A stretch of DNA of 64,000 bases from an uncultured Bacteroidia bacterium (GTDB taxonomy: Bacteria > Bacteroidota > Bacteroidia > J057 > CALAJH01), in NCBI GenBank assembly GCA_937922655.1, contig CALAJH010000015.1, forward strand, positions 1-64,000. Reading direction: 5' to 3'. Shown piece by piece: positions 33,210-42,164 of the stretch; positions within the stretch are counted from its first letter, which is position 1; each line of letters begins with the position of its first letter. The notes below the pieces were generated by a model. It saw only the letters and a list, made by a program, of their open reading frames with translations. It was not told where the DNA came from and searched no databases. Made by a program: the position numbers and the translations under genes.

Positions 33210-35498
33210 TTAGCGCCAGTCGAAGCGCAAACCCGCAAAAAACATTCGTCCGGTGGCCATAGGTGCGGAGGTCGACGGTCCGGTGTGCGTTCCGCCGCCG
33301 CCGTTTTGCACTCCGACGTTCGTAACGTCGAGCAGGTTCTGGGCGCCGACGCTCAAATGAACGCGATTTTTCCAAAACGATTTCGTCAGCGTAACGTCGA
33401 GCAGATGGAAGTCGGCGATTTGCGATTGTTCGATTTTTTCCACCCTGTTGATTTGGGTGATGAACAGACCGGCGACGGGGCCGTTGTATTTATAGAACGC
33501 CGCCGCCGTCAGCCCGATTTTGTCAAACCGGTAGGCGGGGGCAAAGCGAAAGTCCGGGGACGCAAAGCGCGTACCAAGGCGTGCCGAGGCGACCCATAAG
33601 GTTTTTTGCGTCATCGAGGCTCCCGTTTCCAACGAAAACGGACCGTGGACGAACTTGACGTTGATTTGCCCGCCGACGGTTCGGTAGCGGCTAACGTTGA
33701 TATAACGAAACGGCGGCGGCGTTCCGCCGGCCACTTGGCTGAGTTCGATTTTATCGGCGACGAGGTTGAAAAACGCGCCCGGTTCAACGACGAGGCGCAC
33801 CCTGCCCTGTTCAAAACGCCATTGATATTGCGCCTGCATCGTATGGCCCGATTCGGCTTTAAGTTCGGAATTGCCCTGAACGTCGTGACTTGCGTCTTGA
33901 AAATCAAAATACAACTCTTTCAACGACGGCGCCCGAAAACTTCCGCCGTACGACAGGCGCAACGACGAACGTTCGTCGACGGCGTAACGCACGTTGAACG
34001 TCGGCACGGGCAAGGCCGTAAACCGGGAGTTGTACGCAAGGCGCAAGCCCGGACGAAGGGTCAGACGACGTTTCCACACCGTCCATTCCATGCTTGCAAA
34101 GGCCGCAAGGTCAAAAATATCGACGGCCCCGCCTTTCAATCGCGGTCCCGTTCCCCGTTCGTAGCTCGTTTCGTAACCCGCCTGTATGCCCCAAGTTTTG
34201 TCGGGGTTGCGGTGGGTGTAAATGCCGCGCGAAAGCGTTTGTGAAAACCCGTCCGTTCGCCGCGCCCCCTCGTCTTCGGACAAACGGCGTTCGAGCGTGG
34301 TCATGTCTTTGACGAACAAAGCCCGTTCCCGGCGATATTCGCTATGGTTGACGAAAACGTTGAGGTGGTGCATCGGGCGGACAAAACCTTCGGCAAAAAC
34401 GCCGCCGTCCACGCGCAAGGTCGTAAACTCCTCGTCGTTCGCTACGGCAAAGCGGCTCGTAACTACCGGCTCGCCGCGATTAAACAAGGTTTCCCGAAAA
34501 ACGCCCGACGACAAACGAACGTTGAACGTTTTGACGTTCCGTTCGACGTCCACACCGCCAAAGTATTGTTCGCGCGGGCGCCACTGACTTTTACGGACGA
34601 AAACCGTGTCGTTGGACGACCAGCCGTCGAAAAAGTTGCGTCCGCCGTTGACGCGCACACCGTACTTACCCAATCGCACGCCCGCGTAAGCGTCGGCGTT
34701 GTAATGACCAACGGACTTATAAAGCAAGTTGGCGCCGCCGACGTAGTTTTGAGTCCAATTTCTTCGGGAAATAAGATTGACGACCCCGCCCACGGCATCC
34801 GAACCGTAGATGACCGACATCGGCCCTTCGACGATTTCCACCCGTTCGACGTTCGAAAGGTTGAGCTGGGCGAGGTCGATATTGCCGTCGAGCCGGCCGA
34901 TGACCGGCACGCCGTCGCGTAAAAATTTGACGTATTGCCCGCTTAGGCCCATAATCGACATTTGGGAGCCAAGGGCAAAGTCCTCCGATACGCGCAAATT
35001 AACCTCGTTGGCAAGCAGGTCTCGAAGATTGACGGCCGCTTGGGTTTCGATGCGGGCGCGGTCGATGATTTTGACGCGATAAACGGCTTTTTCGGCGGCG
35101 TCGACGACGTAAGCGCCCGTAACGACGACCTCGTCGAGACGAACGCCGTCGGGTTCGAGACGCACCTCCCGACGCTCCACCCCCACAAGCGTGTCAATGA
35201 CGGGAACATAGCCCATCGAGCCCGCGCGGTAAACCGACTTGTGTATAAACGGACAAACGGCCCGGCCTTTCTCGTCGGTGATACGCACTTTAACCGCGCC
35301 CGCTTCCGCGCCTTCGAGCGCCTTAAATTCCACCACCGCCCCGGGCAACGGTTTTACCTCCCCGTCCTGTTCGGTGGTTACGGTCAACTCTTGGGCCGCC
35401 ACCCACGTGGCCATCCACCAACCCAATATCAACATTGCCATCGCCGCGAATATCGCCGCCCCCCGTGAAGATTGTGTGAAGAAAAAAAACGCCCGCAA
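33210..35498 (-). CDS. TonB-dependent outer-membrane receptor
   Basis: This encodes about 762 residues from a TTG at 35498; a shorter version from the ATG at 35441 is possible, but the TTG version gives a signal peptide with positive charges (ends TWVAAQ). An N-terminal carboxypeptidase-like beta domain (about 37-115) is followed by the plug domain (about 125-240, NLRDLLANEVNLRV, VEIVEGPMSVIYGSDAVGGVVNLIS) and a 22-strand barrel ending in FAGLRFDWR. It imports a substrate across the outer membrane with TonB-ExbBD. No SusD-like partner is adjacent, so a FecA/BtuB-like role in metal, siderophore or cofactor uptake is more likely than glycans. The substrate is unknown. Confidence 0.93.
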   Translation of the reverse strand: MRAFFFFTQSSRGAAIFAAMAMLILGWWMATWVAAQELTVTTEQDGEVKPLPGAVVEFKALEGAEAGAVKVRITDEKGRAVCPFIHKSVYRAGSMGYVPVIDTLVGVERREVRLEPDGVRLDEVVVTGAYVVDAAEKAVYRVKIIDRARIETQAAVNLRDLLANEVNLRVSEDFALGSQMSIMGLSGQYVKFLRDGVPVIGRLDGNIDLAQLNLSNVERVEIVEGPMSVIYGSDAVGGVVNLISRRNWTQNYVGGANLLYKSVGHYNADAYAGVRLGKYGVRVNGGRNFFDGWSSNDTVFVRKSQWRPREQYFGGVDVERNVKTFNVRLSSGVFRETLFNRGEPVVTSRFAVANDEEFTTLRVDGGVFAEGFVRPMHHLNVFVNHSEYRRERALFVKDMTTLERRLSEDEGARRTDGFSQTLSRGIYTHRNPDKTWGIQAGYETSYERGTGPRLKGGAVDIFDLAAFASMEWTVWKRRLTLRPGLRLAYNSRFTALPVPTFNVRYAVDERSSLRLSYGGSFRAPSLKELYFDFQDASHDVQGNSELKAESGHTMQAQYQWRFEQGRVRLVVEPGAFFNLVADKIELSQVAGGTPPPFRYINVSRYRTVGGQINVKFVHGPFSLETGASMTQKTLWVASARLGTRFASPDFRFAPAYRFDKIGLTAAAFYKYNGPVAGLFITQINRVEKIEQSQIADFHLLDVTLTKSFWKNRVHLSVGAQNLLDVTNVGVQNGGGGTHTGPSTSAPMATGRMFFAGLRFDWR

Positions 35499-35540
35499 AA
35501 ATCACGACGGGACGAACGACGTTTTAGGTTTGCTTGCACG

Positions 35541-35548
35541 CAAACGTA
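35541..35548 (-). promoter_or_regulatory. -7 promoter element (TACGTTTG) for the TonB-dependent receptor
   Basis: Exact TAnnTTTG on the minus strand, 42 bp upstream of the TTG start. No clear -33 TTG at the right spacing. Confidence 0.4.
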
Positions 35549-35766
35549 TAAACAAAACGCGAATTTTGGTCGAACAGGCCCGTGTTAAACGCAGACAAAG
35601 CGCACAACCCCGCGCTCAATGACAACGGATGCGCCGCTATGAATTTTACGTTGCGTTTCGTATTCGTCATTGCGTACCGACGACGACTCTTTCCGGCGCA
35701 ACGTCCCCAAAAAATTATTTAATTATTTTTTCCCCTGCTCCAAAAAGTATGATAAAATTTTGTTCG

Positions 35767-35774
35767 TATCTTTG
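35767..35774 (+). promoter_or_regulatory. -7 promoter element (TATCTTTG), 273 bp upstream of the receiver gene
   Basis: Exact TAnnTTTG match in AT-rich DNA. If used, it makes a long leader before 36048 or an independent non-coding RNA. Confidence 0.35.
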
Positions 35775-36047
35775 CAATTATAAAAATATCGAGGTCTGCC
35801 GCCGCTAAAAGATATAAAAAAAATCAAATATTTTGAAAAAATTTAAAATGTATGGAAGCAACAAAGCCCGAGAATAAATAACACGTATGCGGTCGTAAAA
35901 CAATTAGTGGTTATAACAAAAAAATTAAACATTCACGCATAAAACAAACCACCGAAAAGTTTTACGGTAACTACGATAACGAAAAGCCAAGCTTTGCCCC
36001 CGATAATATTTACCATTATTATTCACCCATTAATTTATGCTTAAAAC

Positions 36048-36467
36048 ATGAAAAAACCGTTTTACATTCTTTGCGTGGATGACGAAAAAGCGATACTCGA
36101 CACGCTGCATCGACAAATCAGTCGAGCCTTTGGAAACACCGTCGCGGTCGAAATTGCGGAAAGCGTCGAAGAGGCATGGGAAATCATCGAGGAGTACGCA
36201 GACGAGTACGAACTTGCCGTCGTCGTTACCGACTGGCTCATGCCCGTCACCCGTGGGGACAAGTTCTTGGTGGAATTGCACCGACGCTATCCGCATGTGG
36301 CCAAAATCATGCTTTCGGGCCAAGCCGATACGAAAGCCATAGAAAACGCACGCGTCAACGGCGGGTTGAACGCTTATCTGTCCAAACCTTGGAACAAAAA
36401 CATGCTCATCGATAAGATATTCGGTTACATTTCCTTGTCATTGGGCGAACAACCGAGCGTCGCGTGA
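36048..36467 (+). CDS. Stand-alone response-regulator receiver
   Basis: This encodes 139 residues and consists of one receiver domain only: acidic pair D11/D12 (CVDDE), phosphoacceptor D62 in TDWLMP, the conserved Ser 90 (MLSGQ) and K113 in SKPW. There is no output domain, as in CheY/Spo0F-type proteins that act by protein contact or as a phosphorelay intermediate. The TDWLMP/KPW style is shared with 61411-61815 and 61917-63662. No kinase is adjacent. Confidence 0.94.
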   Translation: MKKPFYILCVDDEKAILDTLHRQISRAFGNTVAVEIAESVEEAWEIIEEYADEYELAVVVTDWLMPVTRGDKFLVELHRRYPHVAKIMLSGQADTKAIENARVNGGLNAYLSKPWNKNMLIDKIFGYISLSLGEQPSVA

Positions 36468-36577
36468 TACGGCCGTCGTTTTTTTCCGGCGCCGGGTGCG
36501 GACGTAAATTGTGCCGTGCTTAACGCGCGGACGAAGAATTCGACGGCATAAAATTTTCTTTTCGGGCGCAAAAAAAC

Positions 36578-36585
36578 TAATTTTG
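36578..36585 (+). promoter_or_regulatory. -7 promoter element (TAATTTTG) upstream of pfkA
   Basis: Exact TAnnTTTG match 80 bp before the pfkA ATG. No TTG at the usual spacing was found. Confidence 0.4.
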
Positions 36586-36665
36586 AGCGACTGCCGTACG
36601 CGTTCGCCCGAGGCGAAAGTTGGGAGTGAAGTGTTGGACCGTCGGCGCGTCGAAAACCATCGGAT

Positions 36666-37643
36666 ATGGAAAAGAACATCGGGATATTGACGTCGGGAGG
36701 AGACTCTCCCGGGATGAACGCCTGCATTCGTGCGGCGGTGCGTACCGCGCTCTATCACGGTCTCAAGCCTTTTGGCGTGCGTCGGGGTTACGACGGAATC
36801 ATCGACGACGACGTCTTCCTTATGGATTCACGCTCGGTGAGCAACATCATCCACACCGGGGGGACGATACTGAAAACGGCGCGTTCGCCGCGTTTTCGGA
36901 CGCGCGAAGGCCGCGACGCCGCCTATCAAAACCTTAAAAAACGCGGCATCGACGCGTTGGTGGTCATCGGCGGCGACGGCACCTATCGCGGCGCGGCCGA
37001 ATTTATCGCCGAACACCCCGACGTAAAAATCGTCGGTTGCCCCGGGACCATCGACAACGACCTTTACGGCACCGACTTTACCATCGGCTTCGACACCGCC
37101 GTCAATACCGCCGTCCAAGCGATAGACAAAATTCGGGACACCGCCACCTCCCACAACCGGTTGTTTTTTGTCGAGGTCATGGGCCGGGACGCCGGCTTCA
37201 TCGCTTTGCGCACGGGTATCGCCGCCGGCGCCGAAGCCGTATTGATTCCCGAAACCGTTACGACGGTGGATATGCTTTTGGAAATGCTCGAAGCCGGACG
37301 ACAAAAAAACAAATCCTCGATGATTATCGTCGTGGCCGAAGGCGACGAGGAAGGCGGCGCCTTTGCCGTCGCGGAAAAAGTCAAAAAACGTTTCGATTAT
37401 CTGGAAACGAAGGTCTCGATTCTGGGCCACATCCAACGGGGCGGCAGTCCGACCTACGCCGACCGCGTGCTGGCTTCACGCTTGGGAGCGGCGGCGGTGG
37501 ACGCGCTCGTCGAAGGCGAAACGGGCGTGGCCGTCGGCGTCGTCCACCACGACGCCGTCCGAATCCCCTTCGACCATGCCGTCAAACACGTCCAAGACCT
37601 CAATCCCGCTTTGCTTAGATTGGTGAAAATCCTTTCGCTCTAA
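36666..37643 (+). CDS. pfkA: 6-phosphofructokinase (ATP-type)
   Basis: This encodes 325 residues, the usual short bacterial PfkA length. Motifs: the ILTSGGDSPGMN nucleotide loop, GGDGTYRG (the second Gly after Asp marks the ATP rather than PPi type), the catalytic PGTIDND, MGRDAGFIA and LGHIQRGGSPT. It phosphorylates fructose 6-phosphate in glycolysis. It stands alone behind its own promoter. Allosteric control is likely from the family but not visible here. Confidence 0.97.
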   Translation: MEKNIGILTSGGDSPGMNACIRAAVRTALYHGLKPFGVRRGYDGIIDDDVFLMDSRSVSNIIHTGGTILKTARSPRFRTREGRDAAYQNLKKRGIDALVVIGGDGTYRGAAEFIAEHPDVKIVGCPGTIDNDLYGTDFTIGFDTAVNTAVQAIDKIRDTATSHNRLFFVEVMGRDAGFIALRTGIAAGAEAVLIPETVTTVDMLLEMLEAGRQKNKSSMIIVVAEGDEEGGAFAVAEKVKKRFDYLETKVSILGHIQRGGSPTYADRVLASRLGAAAVDALVEGETGVAVGVVHHDAVRIPFDHAVKHVQDLNPALLRLVKILSL

Positions 37644-37798
37644 GGCAAGGCCGCAGTCACGATACAACATGCCGTCGACGCACGCAACGTTGGCCGTTGC
37701 TTTCCGGCAGGGTTAAGCCCTGTGGAGAAGCGAAGGTTTTCGCGCGGCGGACAATACAAATTGCCGACGCGCCCCTGTTCCGTAGAACGAGCCTTAAT

Positions 37799-39400
37799 TC
37801 ACCACTTTTTGTAGTTGGCGGTGGCGCCGCCGATAGCCTTGCGCCGGAAAAGGTTTTCCAGCCATGCGTGAACGGGCATGATGAGCAGGGCCGAAGCCAT
37901 GTTCAAGCCTAATTTTAGGGCCGGCAGTCCGCCCGAATATTGGTCTATCAACGGGTCGAAGAGAATGAGCGTAAACTCGAAGGTCAATAACAAAGAAATA
38001 AAAATCATGGCGTTGGCCAATTTCTTGGAAACCGAAAAACGTCCCAACAAAAACAACGACAAAAAACTGATTCCAACGATTCCAACCAGACCGAAATATT
38101 GGAGTTCGGAGACGCGTTGGTTTTCTCGTTCCTGTTCGAGGGCTCGTTGTCGGGCTTCGTCTTGGGCTTTTTCGTACTCGTAGCGGGCGGTGAGCCTGCC
38201 GAGTTCCCGACTTTTTTCGTGGTTGAGCAGAGAGTCGCGGGTTTGGGCGTAACGGACGTGAAAAAGGTAGGCGTTTTTGTGGTCGCCGGCGTCGTGGGAG
38301 ATGTGGGCGGCAAGGAGGTTGGCGCGGGAGACGAGGTCGAGCGATTGCAAGGCTTCGGCTTCGACAAGGGCGGTTTTGGCGGCTTGGAGGGCTTGGGCAA
38401 GACGACCGGTCTTTTGTTCGACGTCCGCGATGCCCAAAAGCGCGTGGCATCGGCCTTCGACGTCGCCGAGGTCGCGATACATTTTTTCGGAGAGGCGGTA
38501 ATCTTCGGCGGCACGGGCGTAGTCTCCGATTTGCACGGCGGCCACACCCATGTTGAAGCGGGCATTGGCCACGCCGAAGTCGTCTTTGGCCGCCGTACTG
38601 AATTCGAGGGCGTGTTCGAAGAGTATCCGGGCCGAATCGGCTTTCTGGGTTTTGCACAGCACGAGGCCGCGGTTGTTGAGGGCGTGGGCGGCCAAAGCGG
38701 GCAGTTTCAGGCGGGAAAAGACCTCGTAAGCCTCGCGATAATATTCGGCGGCGCGGGCGTATGCGCCGTCGCGCTGATATATCGGGCCGAGGTTGTTGAG
38801 TGCGGAGGCATAGCCGAGTTCGTTGCCCGCGCGGCGGTATAGGGTCATGGCGTCGAGGTAGTACTCGGCGGCCCGGGCGTAGTCCCCGCGGCTGTCGTAA
38901 ACGGCGCCGAGGTTGTTTTGCGCGTCCGCCAAAAACGCGGTCTCGCCGTGTTTTTTATACAAGCCGATGGCCTCTTGAAAAAGAGATTCGGCCGCCGCAA
39001 AATTGCCGAGGCTTTTATGGACGTTGCCCAAACCGTTAAGACTTTTGGCGACGCCGATTTCGTCTTTCAAGCGCCTGCGAAGTTCCAAGGCCCGCTCGTA
39101 ACTCGTTTTCGCCGAATCGTAACGGGAAAGATGACGGTAAAGGTTGCCCATGACGTGTAGGCATTGGGCTTCGGCTTGCGGGGCGTTGAGTTTCCGGGCC
39201 AAGCGCAGGCCCGCTTCGGCGTATCGACGGGTTTGGTCGGGGTCGCCTTTTTTTCTCAGGCAGTCGGCCAAAAGACAGGACGTTGTCGCCGATTCCGCAT
39301 TTTCACGGCCCGACTTTAACGCCGCCCGCAACGAGTCTTCTTGGCCGAGCGCCATCGAAGCGGCAATAAAAAATGTCAATAAAAACAATAGATACGCCAT
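37799..39400 (-). CDS. Tetratricopeptide-repeat protein with C-terminal membrane domain
   Basis: This encodes 533 residues. A Sec signal peptide (about 1-20, ending ALGQ) leads to about nine TPR units (about 40-370; for example NNLGAVYDSRGDYARAAEYY and NNLGPIYQRDGAYARA), then a coiled coil rich in Glu/Arg/Gln (about 385-425) and three or four hydrophobic helices (about 428-445, 457-475, 490-515). The usual Bacteroidota TPR-kinase layout has a kinase or HTH after the coiled coil; here a small membrane domain with FEF...DPLID and PVHAWLE takes that place. The TPRs should face the periplasm. The role is unknown; a sensor or scaffold is likely. Confidence 0.88.
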   Translation of the reverse strand: MAYLLFLLTFFIAASMALGQEDSLRAALKSGRENAESATTSCLLADCLRKKGDPDQTRRYAEAGLRLARKLNAPQAEAQCLHVMGNLYRHLSRYDSAKTSYERALELRRRLKDEIGVAKSLNGLGNVHKSLGNFAAAESLFQEAIGLYKKHGETAFLADAQNNLGAVYDSRGDYARAAEYYLDAMTLYRRAGNELGYASALNNLGPIYQRDGAYARAAEYYREAYEVFSRLKLPALAAHALNNRGLVLCKTQKADSARILFEHALEFSTAAKDDFGVANARFNMGVAAVQIGDYARAAEDYRLSEKMYRDLGDVEGRCHALLGIADVEQKTGRLAQALQAAKTALVEAEALQSLDLVSRANLLAAHISHDAGDHKNAYLFHVRYAQTRDSLLNHEKSRELGRLTARYEYEKAQDEARQRALEQERENQRVSELQYFGLVGIVGISFLSLFLLGRFSVSKKLANAMIFISLLLTFEFTLILFDPLIDQYSGGLPALKLGLNMASALLIMPVHAWLENLFRRKAIGGATANYKKW

Positions 39401-39427
39401 GGAAAAAGCGGATTTGTCAATTTAAGC

Positions 39428-39457
39428 CAAAATTAAACATCTTACATGCAGCAACAA
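39428..39457 (-). promoter_or_regulatory. Promoter of the TPR gene (TTG-N19-TAATTTTG)
   Basis: On the minus strand TTG (39457-39455) and TAATTTTG (39435-39428) are 19 bp apart. The leader to the ATG at 39400 is about 20 nt. Confidence 0.55.
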
Positions 39458-39661
39458 AACAAATCGCGACTTTCCGTCGATTTTCGATTGAAAATTTTTC
39501 AAAAAACGGTCAACCGAATCGTCGGGACGGGCAACGGAACGGACGCATAAATTGTCGTTGGTCGTCTTCAAAAAACAATTTTGAATCGAACGAAATAATT
39601 TCGTACAAACATATGTTTGAGTTGAAAGCCGTTGTTTGCTTGCGTGCCGAGGAAATTGGAC

Positions 39662-40240
39662 TTAGGGGTCGAATGCGTCGAGGATGCGGCGGAGCGTTTT
39701 TCCCACGCCGTAGGGGTCGTTTTCAAAACAGGAAAGGACGGCCACGCCCGCGGCGCCGGCTTTCAACGCGTCGGCGGCGTTGTCGGGGTTGATGTTGCCG
39801 ATGGCCAAAACGGGACGGGATACGTACTTGACCATGTTTTTCAAGCCCCGAACGCCAAGCGGGGGCAGACCCGTGTCTTTGGAGCGCGTACCGAAAACGG
39901 GGCCGACGCCCGCAAAGTCGAACGGCCAATGTTTTACCTCGTCGTATTCGTAAGGAAAATGGAGCGTCGCGCCGACGAGCAGTCCCGTGCCGACGCTTTG
40001 GCTTAAAGGCGCGTCGTTGCGCCCGAGCCAAACGCCGTCCGCCCGATATTCAAGCGCCCAATCCAAACGGTCGTTGACGAAAACCAACGTTCCCGAACCT
40101 CTGAGTCCTTCGAGTATTTGAACGAGGACTTCGGGGGAGGAGGCGTTTTTGTCGCGGTATTGTACGAAGTCGGCGCCGATTTCGGCGGCGGCCATGGCCG
40201 TTGCATAACGGTGCGTCAAGACCATGAGGCGTTTTTTCAT
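39662..40240 (-). CDS. thiE: Thiamine-phosphate synthase family protein (ThiE/TenI)
   Basis: This encodes 192 residues from the ATG at 40240; the frame is open for over 1 kb upstream, but that part lies antisense-like across the next gene and is not coding. TIM-barrel motifs in ThiE order are QYRDKN, VNDRLDWAL, GVWLG, GPVFGTRSKDTG and LAIGNIN. ThiE joins HMP-PP and thiazole phosphate to thiamine phosphate. It is about 15-20 residues shorter than typical ThiE and has no other thi genes nearby, so a TenI-like role is possible. The start shares one base with the stop of the upstream gene, so the two are co-transcribed. Confidence 0.85.
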   Translation of the reverse strand: MKKRLMVLTHRYATAMAAAEIGADFVQYRDKNASSPEVLVQILEGLRGSGTLVFVNDRLDWALEYRADGVWLGRNDAPLSQSVGTGLLVGATLHFPYEYDEVKHWPFDFAGVGPVFGTRSKDTGLPPLGVRGLKNMVKYVSRPVLAIGNINPDNAADALKAGAAGVAVLSCFENDPYGVGKTLRRILDAFDP

Positions 40241-41814
40241 TACAAATCCACTTCGATTTTGTAAGAAACGTTCCATCCTGCGGCGCCGAAGCCGACGTAG
40301 GCCCCGAAGCCGATTCTGTCCGCAAGGGGCGGGGGGAAAATTTTTACGACGGCGCAACCCGTTTCGGCATGCCAACGCGCCCGAAAAGAACCTCGGACGC
40401 CGCCGGCGCCGACGGCCGCGCGCCAGATTACGTCGGGAAGCCAACGCCGCTCCATGCCCCAACGCAACGCAAACCCCGCAACGACGACCCGTTCCGCCGT
40501 TTGCACCCGGCCAAAAACATTGACGGGCAAGGCGTTGAGCGCGTATGGGTCGGCGCCAAGAACGGGAGGACCGGCGGCAGGCAACAACGTCGAAAACGAC
40601 AACGGCAACGCATGCCGCGCCATCGTCCAATGCAGTCGCGCCCAAGACTCCGCCCGCCACGTGCGCGAAAACCGAAACCGCCGATGAAACGCCGCCGAAA
40701 AAAACGTGTAGTCGTAAGGGCCCAAAAAAGACTTTTCCACCTCCGCCTCCAAAACCATTGGTGTTTTTTTCGGCGCCCAGCGCAAGGCCAAGCCCGCCTC
40801 CGCCACACGAAACGTCGGCTTGAGCGCCACGCTGTCCATTTCCGGGTATACAAAGGCGAAGGCCGGGGTAACGACCCGAAAACGCCCCGTCGCACGACCC
40901 GAAAACGAGCGATGAATCGCAAAAGACAAGCTTGCCGCGTGCGTGCGTTGGTAGTCGAAATACGGCGAATACAGCAAACGAGGGTGAAAAGGAATTTGCG
41001 GGCGGTCGTAAAGGGGACGGAAAACCTCGGCGCCGGCGATTTCGCGTCCCGTGGGCCGAAGGTCGTCGGCGTACTCGTAGCTCAAACGCCAATCTTTTCG
41101 CCACAAATAGGTTTCGGCCCAAAAAGCGTATTTGAGCTTTTGGTCGCCCGTGCCGTAGCCGGCCCACGCACCGACGCGTGCCTTGTCCCAAAGAACGTCG
41201 GTGGTTTGCAAGCCGAAACCGAGCCGGTGCTTTTCCGCAATATTGTAAAGATAAAGCCGTTCGAGGAGAAATTCCACGGGACCGACTTGGAGCCTGCCGT
41301 CGATTACGTCGTCGAAAACACGCCGGACCAACGGCGGGGGCGTTTCCACCGCCCGCGCCGTACCCCGATATTCGCATACGGCCGAACGATAGCGGGTCGC
41401 TATCGTCCACGTCTCGTCGTGCCGTTGATAGCGTTGCACCAACTCTTGACCGCCGTAACGGACTTCAAAATAATCGGGCGGACGGGCCTTGCCCTCAACG
41501 CCCTTTTTGCGAAAATAAACGGTGTCTGCGACGAATTCGCAACGATAGGCGTCGGGCGCGAAGAGCGGATGCGGAAAATACGGCGACGGCCGTCGGTAAA
41601 AATAAAAATCCACGGGCGTATGCAAGGTCGCCAAAGACGGCGAGCCCGCAAGCACGCGGATATTGTCGTTTTCGATTTCCCAAACGAGGCTGTCTCCGGC
41701 CGCGTAAACGGCGTGAACGGCGTGAATTACGGACAAGTTCGGAAGTTCGGCGCCCGCGGTCAAAAGCCGTTCCATCGCCGACCCATACGTCAATAACCAC
41801 AACAGCGCCGCCAT
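40240..41814 (-). CDS. Probable outer-membrane beta-barrel protein (DUF5686-like)
   Basis: This encodes 524 residues. A hydrophobic N-terminus (MAALLWLLTYGSA) may be a signal peptide, though it lacks positive charge. From about residue 190 on the sequence alternates polar and aromatic residues in the way of a barrel (RVGAWAGYGTGDQKLKYAFW, WRLSYEYADDL, and so on to VSYKIEVDL). The order of barrel segments, including a loop with GADPYALNAL, recalls the DUF5686 family of Bacteroidota, but the carboxypeptidase-like front domain is missing. It has a complete TTG-N20-TATTTTTG promoter and continues into thiE. The function is unknown and the family call is tentative. Confidence 0.72.
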   Translation of the reverse strand: MAALLWLLTYGSAMERLLTAGAELPNLSVIHAVHAVYAAGDSLVWEIENDNIRVLAGSPSLATLHTPVDFYFYRRPSPYFPHPLFAPDAYRCEFVADTVYFRKKGVEGKARPPDYFEVRYGGQELVQRYQRHDETWTIATRYRSAVCEYRGTARAVETPPPLVRRVFDDVIDGRLQVGPVEFLLERLYLYNIAEKHRLGFGLQTTDVLWDKARVGAWAGYGTGDQKLKYAFWAETYLWRKDWRLSYEYADDLRPTGREIAGAEVFRPLYDRPQIPFHPRLLYSPYFDYQRTHAASLSFAIHRSFSGRATGRFRVVTPAFAFVYPEMDSVALKPTFRVAEAGLALRWAPKKTPMVLEAEVEKSFLGPYDYTFFSAAFHRRFRFSRTWRAESWARLHWTMARHALPLSFSTLLPAAGPPVLGADPYALNALPVNVFGRVQTAERVVVAGFALRWGMERRWLPDVIWRAAVGAGGVRGSFRARWHAETGCAVVKIFPPPLADRIGFGAYVGFGAAGWNVSYKIEVDL

Positions 41815-41872
41815 AAAAACGAAACGCCCGCATTGCGGGACGTTCCGGTAAGGGTATGAGTGAATGAATGCA

Positions 41873-41903
41873 CAAAAATACGGACTTTTTTGACATAAAG
41901 CAA
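41873..41903 (-). promoter_or_regulatory. Promoter of the barrel-thiE operon (TTG-N20-TATTTTTG)
   Basis: On the minus strand TTG (41903-41901) and TATTTTTG (41880-41873) are 20 bp apart, a full two-part match; the leader is about 50 nt. Confidence 0.6.
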
Positions 41904-42072
41904 ATTTTCAATTTAAATCCCGATAGACGACGGGTAAACGAAATACGCTTTGCCAAACCCATAAACCCGCGTCGCTTGGCCGTCGGACGAGCCGTTCACG
42001 GAATTCATATTTAATTTAAAAACATTTAACGCCGTACGGCATGCATTGGCGTTGAATTCTACTCGATTTATT

Positions 42073-42102
42073 TTGCCGTTTGTTTGAAACCCACTATTTT
42101 TA
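42073..42102 (+). promoter_or_regulatory. Candidate promoter of the M4 protease gene (TTG-N19-TATTTTTA)
   Basis: TTG at 42073-42075 and TATTTTTA at 42095-42102 are 19 bp apart; the last base of the -7 element deviates from consensus. The leader would be about 55 nt. Confidence 0.35.
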
Positions 42103-42164
42103 CCTGGTTTTCCACCGGTAGGCCGTGGAATTCTTTAAATCCATATCTCAATTTATTACCTGCA

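Larger units (their letters stand above)
35499..36047. other. Long AT-rich intergenic region
   Basis: This 549-bp stretch separates the divergent receptor and receiver genes. It holds TACGTTTG on the minus strand (35541-35548) and TATCTTTG on the plus strand (35767-35774). From 35720 on it is strongly AT-rich. No convincing ORF, tRNA or cobalamin-type riboswitch motif was seen. The plus-strand element would give a leader of about 270 nt or a separate small RNA. Confidence 0.5.
41815..42164. other. Divergent intergenic region
   Basis: This 350-bp stretch carries the minus-strand promoter at 41873-41903 and a weaker plus-strand candidate at 42073-42102. Nothing else was recognised. Confidence 0.5.

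Noticed and set aside
35499-35766. Cobalamin or TPP riboswitch ahead of the TonB-dependent receptor
   Set aside because: The conserved boxes (for example GCCACTG of the B12 box) were not found in the leader.
40369-41796. 475-codon plus-strand open frame opposite the barrel protein
   Set aside because: Arg/Lys/Pro-rich shadow frame; the minus-strand gene has a promoter, an outer-membrane-like pattern and is coupled to thiE.
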